From positions 122,969-186,968 of the forward strand of contig JASBSS010000011.1 of assembly GCA_030148805.1 (NCBI GenBank): a stretch of DNA of 64,000 nt, in the 5' to 3' direction. The stretch is from Thiogranum sp. (lineage in GTDB: Bacteria > Pseudomonadota > Gammaproteobacteria > DSM-19610). A program made the translations under genes and the position numbers. Shown here in pieces: positions 19,401-24,840 of the stretch (the first letter of the stretch is position 1; the number at the start of each line of letters is the position of its first letter). Below the pieces are notes generated by a model that did no database searches, was not told where the DNA came from, and worked only from the letters and a program-made list of their open reading frames with translations.

Positions 19401-21379
19401 CCACCGGCCTGGCCGCCACGGCCGCCGCCGCCGCCGATACTCTGGGCCATGATGCCGGTCGCGTAATCGCCATGCGTGCCGATACCGCCCTGGTTGTCGA
19501 CCTCGACCGCCGCCCCTTTGCCCCCCACACCGCTGGCGGCACCGACCGCCACCAGGCCACCGGTCACGGCCGCGTTGCCACCGCCGGCACCGATACTCTG
19601 GGCGAGAATACCCGCGCTACCGGTCCCGCCCGTGGCAATCAGACCACCGTTGGTGACGGATACGGCCCCCGCGCTACCGCCGCCACCGCCGCTCCTGCCC
19701 AGTGCAACGGCACCGCCCACGGTACCGGCATTGCCGCCACCGCTGCCGATGCTTTGCGCCATCAACCCCATAGCATCTGTGCCGCGGGTATCGATACGGC
19801 CTTCGCTGAGGATACTGACCGACCCGCCGTTGCCGCCGCCGCCGCCGGACGCGCCCAGCGCCACGACACCACCGGCCGCCGCGCCGTCACCGCCGCCGCC
19901 GCCGATACTTTGCGCCAACACGCCGGAGGCACCATTGCCATAAGTCGTGACGAAGCTGCCCGCCAGGGTGGTGGCTTTCACGGTCCCGGCATTGCCGCCG
20001 CCCGAACCGCTGCCGCCGAAGGCCACCACACCGCCGGAACCGCTGCCACTGCCACCGCCGCCGCCGACGCTCTGGGCCAACATACCGTGCGCAAGCTCGC
20101 CTCGCGTCGTAATCTGCGCGCCGGCGGCGTTAATCAGGTTAACCGACCCCCCGTTGCCGCCTTTACCGCCGCTGCCGCCGAAAGCGACAACACCGCCGCC
20201 GACACCGCCCTTGCCGCCGTTGCCGCCAATACTCTGGCCCAACATACCCTGGGACGCGCTGCCACGCGTATCGATCACACCCTTGTTAGTCAAGGTGACG
20301 TTGCCGCCGTCACCGGCAGTGCGCGAGCTGCCGCCGCGTCCGACGATCCCCCAACTGGCGCCGCCGGAGCCTGACGAGCCACCGAGACTCTGGCCCAGCA
20401 TCCCGACCGCATCGTTGCCCTGAGTCTGGACCGTACCGTTATTCAGGATCCCGACATTGCCGCCGCGGCTACCGGCACCCCCGGAACCGCCCGAAACGAG
20501 ACCATGACCGGCGCCACCTCGGCCGCCTTCACCGCTGCGGCTCTGCACCAGAATACCGTTCGAGCCGTCGCTGGTGCTGGCGACATTACCATTGGAAATC
20601 AGGTTGACATTGCCGCCTGCGCCGGCATTGCCACCGCGTTGGCCAGGCATCGTTCCCAGTGATGCGCTGTCACCGCCCACGCCACCGTCGCCGCCGATAC
20701 TGATCTCGGTAACCGCTGAAACACCACGGGTAGCACTGAACGGCGCGCCCCAGGTCGGCGCGTCCAAAGTGACATTCAAACCGCCCGGCGTACCGCCGTG
20801 CCCGCCGGCCGTGGGCCGCTTGCCGATGAATACGCAGCCAGAAATGCCGGTAGGGTCACAGACCTCGTCGCCCCACCCATCCTTACCGTCGCCGCCATAG
20901 CCGCCCCGGCGGACTTGCCAAAAGTTTTTTCCATCGACATTCGGCGGCGGTAAATCGCTGCCGCTGTCCGCCGGCGTGCCGTTTAGATCGGGCGGGGGCG
21001 TGGGGACACTGCCGCTCACATCCTGCACGACATCCTGGTTGCTGGTGCTGTTGCCGTCCGAAAGCTCGACCTGCGTGACGTAGCCGGTGTTGGGGTCAGT
21101 AGTCACGGCGGTCACTTCATAGGTAATACTGGGGTCGTTGGGGTCGGCGAACGTATCGCCTACGGTGGTGTAATAGAGAATAATCTCGTCGGCATCGGTG
21201 AGAACGCCGTTATCAGTCAGGCCGACCACGGTGGCATCGACACCGCTGACCGGATCGGTAACCACATCGCCGACCTGGGTATCGGGCGTCGGCGGCGCGG
21301 CCTGCGATCGATGGCTGCCCAGTGCGATGACTAGTAGGACGATGTGCGCAGGGCGCAGGGAATGGCAACGGGTAATCAT
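10478..21379 (-). CDS. Giant glycine-rich repeat autotransporter (type Va secreted)
   Basis: A 3633-residue surface protein. Residues 1-27 form a signal peptide (hydrophobic core HIVLLVIALGS, cleavage near SQA-AP). Residues about 30-150 are a Ser/Thr/Asp-rich N-terminal domain, then a Cys pair (CDPTGISGC). From about residue 265 to 3015 the passenger is built of about 45 repeats of roughly 60 residues, each with a core like GILAQSIGGGGGNGG followed by a Gly-rich beta segment and a second element GxIxTxGxxA. A more ordinary beta-helix tail leads to a C-terminal barrel domain of about 270 residues with a Cys pair and alternating hydrophobic strands; it ends SFPL rather than in the usual terminal aromatic. 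The ATG has no obvious Shine-Dalgarno sequence. A role in adhesion or biofilm is inferred. The divergent response regulator is the likely controller. Confidence 0.93.
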   Translation of the reverse strand: MITRCHSLRPAHIVLLVIALGSHRSQAAPPTPDTQVGDVVTDPVSGVDATVVGLTDNGVLTDADEIILYYTTVGDTFADPNDPSITYEVTAVTTDPNTGYVTQVELSDGNSTSNQDVVQDVSGSVPTPPPDLNGTPADSGSDLPPPNVDGKNFWQVRRGGYGGDGKDGWGDEVCDPTGISGCVFIGKRPTAGGHGGTPGGLNVTLDAPTWGAPFSATRGVSAVTEISIGGDGGVGGDSASLGTMPGQRGGNAGAGGNVNLISNGNVASTSDGSNGILVQSRSGEGGRGGAGHGLVSGGSGGAGSRGGNVGILNNGTVQTQGNDAVGMLGQSLGGSSGSGGASWGIVGRGGSSRTAGDGGNVTLTNKGVIDTRGSASQGMLGQSIGGNGGKGGVGGGVVAFGGSGGKGGNGGSVNLINAAGAQITTRGELAHGMLAQSVGGGGGSGSGSGGVVAFGGSGSGGGNAGTVKATTLAGSFVTTYGNGASGVLAQSIGGGGGDGAAAGGVVALGASGGGGGNGGSVSILSEGRIDTRGTDAMGLMAQSIGSGGGNAGTVGGAVALGRSGGGGGSAGAVSVTNGGLIATGGTGSAGILAQSIGAGGGNAAVTGGLVAVGAASGVGGKGAAVEVDNQGGIGTHGDYATGIMAQSIGGGGGRGGQAGGAVTVGGRGGGGGAAGAVSVTNSGTVQTLGQGAAAIFAESVGGGGGDARTTGGGLFALGGSGGGGGSAGTTTVTNSGNLLTAGQSSPGVFAQSVGGGGGAGGSVISASLFAGVSIGGGGGDGGSGGDVTVTSNAYPVTVDGATIQVDPRVETDGAFSTGIFAQSVGGGGGNGGFSAQGTLGLLGGVSVALGGDGGGGGRGGLVTVDGSATLLTAGADSTGLLLQSVGGGGGNGGMAVSGVLAVGPVAGSIAVGLGGKGGDGGAGGTTVLSGFAGNLLTRGERSSGVLAQSVGGGGGNGGFAITSSAAFGATGSVDLSVGLGGAGGLGGAGGEVDATLDAQVGTEGGHADAAIFQSVGGGGGNGGFAITSGVGASGGASGTIAVGLGGAGGSGGAGGVVKGVVNGAVGTLGDGSGGILMQSVGGGGGNGDFSITSTLSGSGGASGSVGLSLGGAGGGGGDGGAVTATTTAAVATQGTDADALVVQSVGGGGGNGGFSIASGLGGAGTLSATLGASVGGSGGNGGAGGLVDAGLQGDITTRGDGSDGVLVQSVGGGGGNGNLSIAGGIAASGSGSVAGMVGVGGSGGGGGNAGRATGRYTGNIQTGGADSTALLWQSVGGGGGNGAFNISGGIAAGMSGSGSAVVGVGGAGGGGGNAGAVSLVRRGSLLATGDRGLGLVTQSIGGGGGNAGMNISGSLSLSGEGSGALAVGVGGFGGGGGNGDAVTLDADGLLETRGNGGRTLVAQSIGGGGGEGGMNITGGVNVSANAGGVVGVGIGGFGGNGGNGADLSVTQRADILASGSNSTAALLQSVGGSGGNGALNISGGIGASLGAGNGTLSLGLGGFGGTGGDAGDVTASLLGDVRATGLSFEGEVVVPEVVDAASGDVLVPAESRYVRQGGSRSVVAQSIGGGGGNGDLNIAGSISVASPASNDAAITVGIGGYGGAGGNAGNVSLDLGGERVESAGDGRDAVVAQSIGGGGGNGGFNVSGSITTDTSVTFGLGGSGGNAGTGGGVTLDSVADILARGTDANGLLAQSIGGGGGNGNFNVSGGIGLTSGAASAASAAKPAVTFGMGGSGGAGQRAGNVTVSQAGDVVTAGNRSTALVAQSIGGGGGNGALNVSGYLTGSRGISLAAGVGGYGGGGADAGEVNVTVHGNLRTSGRGDSPVVSNDAQGILAQSIGGGGGNAGMNISSQFAGFGSPITVGVGGTGGGGGNAAAVNVVQGSANSANSALIQTTGDRAQGILAQSIGGGGGNAGMNFLLAGTAGRTTSGNIAVQLGFGGDGGTAGTGGAVDIRQRGRIQTSGNDSAGIQSMSIGGGGGNASLNVGAAAGARDTWGVNVGLGGKPSDGGDASTVSVDSAGSIDTAGELSHGISAQSFGGGGGNTSLNSVAGVARNGSVNVGIGRSGGTGGNAAAVNVTTDSDIVTRGAGATGIVAQSVGGGGGLSGSYSFGASTPTDGDQLSASLALGIQGGTGGNAGDTTVNAAGSITTQGTDAPGIFAQSIGGGGGRGGMAVAPLVFSSGAAVSVGGQGGTGGLAGRVNVFSDTVIATDGSDAYGIYAQSIGGGGGTGGFSAAGGPTVGTALVSAVGGSGGTGNEANRVSVTNNGAITTTGKGASGVRAQSIGGGGGDANVALVATLPATRSSIRSASVSVGGDGGSGGAGAEVVVRNNDTIDTRGEGAAGVFAQSIGGGGGNSEVAGNFNAAASGESSQVSVNIGGSGGTGGDGGRVSVTNGGGTPADANTGFIATRGKNAHGIFAQSLGGGGGNGGAVLGGNFSGGEGNMQLSVNVGGQGGVGGQGGSVVVTNADGIATAGDGAYGVFAQSIGGGGGNGGVAIAANGVLSPNPLSSISPMISLGGIGGDGGNGGSVVVDNQGAIRTDGSEAHGIVAQSIGGGGGNSSVGLAATTDNVGNAMALAGNFAMLMGGVNSRGGLGGQVIVNHSGDITVTGSGAQGIVAQSINGGGGDLVLDFTGSNYVAPDTRLTLRAGGEQVADSTGENVTLNITGTIQVAGSSAAAHTVQSVGGGGGRSQLMLDLSQSDRASGTPDIESRLGALNGVSNPGGDIASTQTGDILGTGLDAEGVALQSVGGGGGRSYLDITPGVLGGGAVTLALGGMGGKGEAGGNIVHTRSGGVTETGDAARGMLAQSIGGGGGSISLRLRDANSTPAIDLALGAQGGTGLDGGGVELTLDGDVLTGGERSLGLLFQSIGAGGGELRLSGTDKLNLTLGGAAGATGKGGDLGVNNQGAVWTTGERAHGVVLQSVGGGGGALFSDATAVELTTSPAGQGDGGAIVFEQQGEVRVEGAASVGILAQSLGGGGGWVDGLGTVSAGGSGSGGAIDIALNGSVIASGAETTAVWMQSEGGSGGDDLQLTIPAGSLVAAGSKGVAVRLQGGRNNRIRNGGSIVTADGAAGTAIESQGDGNLELTNDGTLIGDVRLAGGINRVTVSTGAVLESGASLDLANSASRLDSQGELAPGGSGTALVSRLNGSYRQSAGARATMELDFQNEVLDALDATGEMDLAGSVRIDLLNAGLIRSGNYEKLLFRGAQGLTANNLQLDTDRSVVVDYRLVYRDLPSVDVAARRFQRAANGGLHIAALNLNVDFSPVGLSENLTRVGNYFNATQANGGSTALNATVAALVGTPDLTTYRSSLNQVAPSFFAVQQAATLWTLREFSQALAGCDGRNNLYRRRDRDSCFWFQYRDDDIDRNARDQLPASGQRTRGLMLGFQVAAGSDWMLGVGGWASDENSSGFDGRWRGRGSTQQLGLIAERHWGETKLDANIAFGETSIDSERSIAFSGFKVARSRRDIGLFGLSLGVSHAFQRKHAYLKPQLRSSFYQLRGESFAERDAGGENLQVRNKRERHALLSAAVEAGRTFMLGKSWVLQPNARIAVSRNLSNASTGVAAGLEGAPAGVAPMALSVPLGDSSTAYGGGIRLQRRGGLSIDVRFDRLDDGVLRQDTANLNLSFPL
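12285..20570 (-). repeat. Coding repeat array inside the autotransporter (about 45 degenerate units)
   Basis: On the plus strand the array shows as recurring strings such as CCGCCGATACTCTGGGC spaced about 150-200 bp. By eye I count about 45 copies of the core QS(I/V)GGGGG-like motif. Unit length varies, and the first and last units are the most degenerate. Such an array can change copy number by recombination and is prone to misassembly. Confidence 0.85.
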
Positions 21380-21512
21380 AAAACTTTTATCGTATTTTTA
21401 TCGCTGTCGCGAGGCATAGTAACCGGCTTACCGCCGCAGAACTATTCACCAAAGTTAGTTTTTCAGCGCGAAACGAATAAGTTATGCTTATAAACAGCCA
21501 TAGGGGGGCTAT
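21380..21512. promoter_or_regulatory. Divergent promoter region between autotransporter and response regulator
   Basis: A 133-bp, AT-rich stretch between divergent genes. Two direct repeats TTTTATCG lie at 21385-21392 and 21396-21403, one helical turn apart (11 bp), immediately upstream of the autotransporter start. Nearer the regulator gene there is TATGCTTATAAAC (about 21483-21495), plausible as a -10 element, and GGGGGG at 21503-21508 serves as ribosome-binding site. Binding by the neighbouring response regulator is inferred. Confidence 0.55.
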
Positions 21513-22127
21513 GTGAAGATTTTACTGGCCGATGACCATGGGCTGTTTCGCGACAGTATGGCCGTGTGGTTGCGCCAACTCGCCGCCGATGTGGAAATCG
21601 CCCTCGCCGCCGATTGGCACGGTGTGTTGGAAACTCTGGCAGGCGAGAATTTCGACCTGTTGCTACTGGATCTCGACATGCCCGACATGCAGGGCGCCGC
21701 GAGTATCGAAACGCTGCGCAGGCAGCATTCCAGCCTGCCTATCCTGGTGGTTTCGGCGAATCAGGACTCGGCCACCATCGAAGCCTGTCTGACGGCTGGG
21801 GCGGCCGGCTACATGACTAAGGCGAGCAGTGGGCAGGATATCCTTAAAGCTGTGCGCGCGGTGCTCGACGGCGGTTCGTGGTGCCCACCGGAACAGGACC
21901 AGAGCTGCCGCGCTGCGGTGGATTTCGTCACAACCCTCAGCAGCAAACAGATTCGTATTCTTTCCCACCTCGCACAAGGTGACAGCAACCGCGTGATTGC
22001 ACAAAACCTGGGTTTTTCCGAAGGCACTGTCAAACAATATGTGAGTCAGTTGCTGAACATCCTGGAAGTCGAAAATCGCACCCAGGCCGGTATCAAGGCG
22101 CGGCAGATACTCGGGATTGCACCGTAG
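21513..22127 (+). CDS. LuxR/NarL-family response regulator
   Basis: 204-residue DNA-binding response regulator. The REC domain (1-120) has the acidic pair DD at 7-8, phospho-acceptor Asp53 in LLLLDLDMPD, Thr/Ser in VVSAN and Lys in YMTKAS. A C-terminal LuxR-type HTH follows at about 140-200 (LSSKQIRILSHLAQG, RVIAQNLGFSEGTVKQYVS). The start is a GTG at 21513; an ATG two bases upstream is followed at once by TGA. The gene is divergent from the giant autotransporter and convergent with the hybrid kinase, overlapping its 3' end by 35 nt. Together they suggest a dedicated two-component system whose target is the autotransporter, though no binding site is proven. Confidence 0.93.
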   Translation: MKILLADDHGLFRDSMAVWLRQLAADVEIALAADWHGVLETLAGENFDLLLLDLDMPDMQGAASIETLRRQHSSLPILVVSANQDSATIEACLTAGAAGYMTKASSGQDILKAVRAVLDGGSWCPPEQDQSCRAAVDFVTTLSSKQIRILSHLAQGDSNRVIAQNLGFSEGTVKQYVSQLLNILEVENRTQAGIKARQILGIAP

Positions 22128-23976
22128 CCACGATGGTGCGGCGCAACTCGGCCCCGCCGAGCGGTTTGAGCAACAGGCGGCAGCCGGAGGCCTGCGCCTG
22201 ACGCGCGATCCGCCGCGAGGAATCACCGGTCACCAGCACGGCCGGCACATCCGCGTCGAAATGCCCGCGCACCGCCTGCAGCGCCTCGAGACCGGTGCGG
22301 CCCTGGCCCAGCCGGTAGTCGCAGATCAACAGGTCCGGCGGCGGATAATGTTTACTCTTCAGCTCCTCCAGCAAGCTATCCTGCGTGTCCGCCAGCAGAG
22401 TCTCGCAGCCCCAGCCGCGCAACAGGATCTTGACCGCCTCGCGCACATCGCTTTCGTCGTCGATGATGACAACGAACACACCCGTTAGATCGACGTCGTC
22501 TTCGCGGACGGCCTGGGGCAAATCGGGCAGGTCGCCGTCGGCAAGTTCCATGTCGAGCGAAAAACAACTGCCCCGACCTGCACGACTGCTGGCCTGCACC
22601 TTCACCCCGGTCAACTCCGCCAGGCGGCGCACTATCGCCAGCCCCATGCCCAGCCCTTTGCGCCGGTCCCGCTCCGGGTTGCCCACCTGGTAGAATTCAC
22701 AAAAAATATTATCGATTTCATTCTCGGGGATGCCCTTGCCGAGGTCGCACACTTCCAGCCAGGCGCGCTGCCCCTTGCGCCAGGTGCTCACCTGCACCCG
22801 ACAGTCGCGGTTGTGCTTGATGGCGTTGCTCAGCAGATTCCGCAGCATCCGCTGCACCAACAGCGGGTCTTGCCTGACCAGCGTCGGCTGCAGTTGCGTC
22901 TCGATGCAGATGCCGCGCTCGGTGGCCAGCGGCTCAAACTCGGACACCACCCGCGCGGCCAGGGCGCCAAGGTCCATCAGGCGGGCCTGCATACGGACCT
23001 CGCCGGCGTCCAGGCGCGAAACATCCATCAGCGCGTTGAACAACTCACTGAGCGCCTGACAGGATGCCGTGGCCTTGCCCAACAACATCTCCAGCTCCCG
23101 CGCATTGCCGATATTCTGCTTGGCCGCTTGAAGAAACAGGCTGAGCGCGTGCATCGGTTGGCGTAAATCGTGGCTCGCCGCCGCCAGAAAAAACGATTTT
23201 TCCCGATTGGCCGCGGCGGCGGTCCGAGCGAGATCGAGATTCTCAAACCGCAAGGCTATGGCGCGGCCGATGAGGTCGCTGAGGTTCACCGCGACGATGA
23301 GGGCGACGACAAACGCCAGCGCGACCAGGGCCAGCATCGGCCGGTCATCCAGGCGCCACAGCACCGCCCCCAGTATCAGCACCTGGGGCACCGTCCAGGC
23401 CAGAAACACTCGTGGCAGCGCTGCGGTCAGGGCCGCCGCGCCGAACCAGGGGGCGGCGACAAGCAGCACCTGCAGGTCGACCAAGAAGTCGGCGTTAGCG
23501 GAATTGACAACCAGAGGGAACAACCCCCAGAGGGTGCCGAGCACGGCATGATGCACGCTGAGACGATGCGCCCAACGGGTCGCTTCGTCCACGGGCGGCG
23601 ATGCCTTCACGTATCGGCGGATCAGCCCGAAACTCAGCACCACGTAGAGGGGTAGCGCCAACAACCACGCGGTGAACCAGTGGCTGCGACTGGCCGCAGC
23701 ATAAAACATCAACGCCGCCAGCCACAGGGCCAGCATGGCGAAATGAGCCTGGTAAACGTTTTGGTAGCATAAAGCCACGCGCTGGGCGAATTTGTCGCGC
23801 GTATGGCGAGCCGCCGGCGACTCGCCATACGCTTCGTCAATCATCATGGCAGCCTTGTTCTGATCGGTTACCCCGGCAGACCCGCCGGGATCCGTCACCC
23901 GGCCGCCGGTATCACCGTGGGGAACTTCCGGATCGCGGGAATTCATGCCGCCGCTCCACCGCCGCGGCTTCTCCAA
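22093..23976 (-). CDS. Hybrid sensor histidine kinase with C-terminal receiver
   Basis: Up to 627 residues. The first 60 or so are polar and the true start could be the ATG at 23946 or later. Five or six membrane helices span about 75-240 with little periplasmic loop, suggesting sensing within the membrane. HisKA follows with the phospho-acceptor in ASHDLRQPMHALSL (His269), then HATPase: N-box RNLLSNAIKHN (about 379-389), G1 DLGKGIP, G2 GLGMGLAIV. A receiver domain (about 498-620) has DD at 506-507 and Asp553 in LLICDYRLGQG. This HDLRQP-type hybrid kinase is commonly paired with LuxR-type regulators. It is convergent with one, with a 35-nt 3' overlap. The signal is unknown. Confidence 0.92.
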   Translation of the reverse strand: MEKPRRWSGGMNSRDPEVPHGDTGGRVTDPGGSAGVTDQNKAAMMIDEAYGESPAARHTRDKFAQRVALCYQNVYQAHFAMLALWLAALMFYAAASRSHWFTAWLLALPLYVVLSFGLIRRYVKASPPVDEATRWAHRLSVHHAVLGTLWGLFPLVVNSANADFLVDLQVLLVAAPWFGAAALTAALPRVFLAWTVPQVLILGAVLWRLDDRPMLALVALAFVVALIVAVNLSDLIGRAIALRFENLDLARTAAAANREKSFFLAAASHDLRQPMHALSLFLQAAKQNIGNARELEMLLGKATASCQALSELFNALMDVSRLDAGEVRMQARLMDLGALAARVVSEFEPLATERGICIETQLQPTLVRQDPLLVQRMLRNLLSNAIKHNRDCRVQVSTWRKGQRAWLEVCDLGKGIPENEIDNIFCEFYQVGNPERDRRKGLGMGLAIVRRLAELTGVKVQASSRAGRGSCFSLDMELADGDLPDLPQAVREDDVDLTGVFVVIIDDESDVREAVKILLRGWGCETLLADTQDSLLEELKSKHYPPPDLLICDYRLGQGRTGLEALQAVRGHFDADVPAVLVTGDSSRRIARQAQASGCRLLLKPLGGAELRRTIVATVQSRVSAAP

Positions 23977-24022
23977 CCCGATAGGCCCGTCGGGGCGAAT
24001 CCCGGGTGCCGGCGTCGACGGA

Positions 24023-24562
24023 TTACCACATCAGATCGTCCGGCACCCGATATTGCGCGTAGGGATCGTCCTCCTCCGGCGTCGCCGCTTCGGCCGCGCT
24101 CTGGCTGACGATGCAATCGGCGTCGCGCTGGCGGATCTTGTCGGCCACCGCCGCCGGAATCAGCGCGTAGTCACCATCCAGGCGCGCGATCGCCAGGCGC
24201 CCGTCGGTCAGCCGCTGGTGGATTTCGGGGGTGACGAACAGCTTGCGGATGGCGCTGCCGTCCTGGAAGTTGTAGCCGATGTCGCCGTCCTCGCGCTCGA
24301 TGCGGTTGAGCGTCACCAGCTGGTGGACCTGCGCCTGCAACGCCCGCCGCGCCTGCTTGGCCTTGTGCTGCTGGTTGAGCTCGCGGTCGCGCGCGGCCTT
24401 CTCGGCCGCCGCCCGGCGCGCCGCGTCGCTCGCCGCCAGCGCGGCCGGGTCGGCGGCCTGCTGCGCCTTTTTCTGCCGGTGCTTGTTCTTTTTCGCCTTG
24501 TGGAGCTGGTTTTTATTGACCAGACCGGCTTTCAACAGTTGATCGCCGAAGCTGTTAGCCAT
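24023..24562 (-). CDS. DUF2058 family protein (YaiL-like)
   Basis: 179-residue cytosolic protein. The N-terminal half is strongly basic and helical (QLLKAGLVNKNQLHKAKKNK, then an Ala/Lys/Arg-rich coiled-coil-like stretch to about residue 80). The C-terminal half carries IGYNFQDGSAIRKLFV and GRLAIARLDGDYALIPA, as in YaiL/DUF2058 proteins described as nucleic-acid-associated. Length and architecture match the family. The ATG at 24562 starts the conserved N-terminal motif (FGDQLLKAGLV). It stands alone, with 278 bp of apparently empty sequence upstream. Confidence 0.9.
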   Translation of the reverse strand: MANSFGDQLLKAGLVNKNQLHKAKKNKHRQKKAQQAADPAALAASDAARRAAAEKAARDRELNQQHKAKQARRALQAQVHQLVTLNRIEREDGDIGYNFQDGSAIRKLFVTPEIHQRLTDGRLAIARLDGDYALIPAAVADKIRQRDADCIVSQSAAEAATPEEDDPYAQYRVPDDLMW

Positions 24563-24840
24563 GGGGGTGCGCCCTGATCTTGCCGATGGAATCCCCCTAT
24601 TCTACCCGCAGCGGCCTTGCGGCCCAAGAGACTGCCCAGCCTGATGAATTCCTCTCCTCGCGGGCGCCGGGGGCCGCTGCCGTCTGCACCCTCCGCGGCA
24701 CAGGCCCCGGGTTGCAGGATTCTGGAGGCTATAGTCAGACTCTTTAATAGGGTGGGCCCTAGGGCGAGACAATACCCATTCGGTCTGATCCTGAGACAGT
24801 TCCCCTGGGATCCGATGACAGGCCAATCAGCGTGTCCTGC

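Noticed and set aside
12003..20423. Many Pro/Ala/Thr-rich plus-strand frames opposite the autotransporter
   Set aside because: They are reverse complements of the glycine-rich repeats (GGN read as NCC) and need no separate explanation.
10478..21379. The repeat array as a CRISPR or non-coding satellite
   Set aside because: Spacing is irregular, units are coding and degenerate, the frame stays open throughout and a signal peptide and barrel flank the array.
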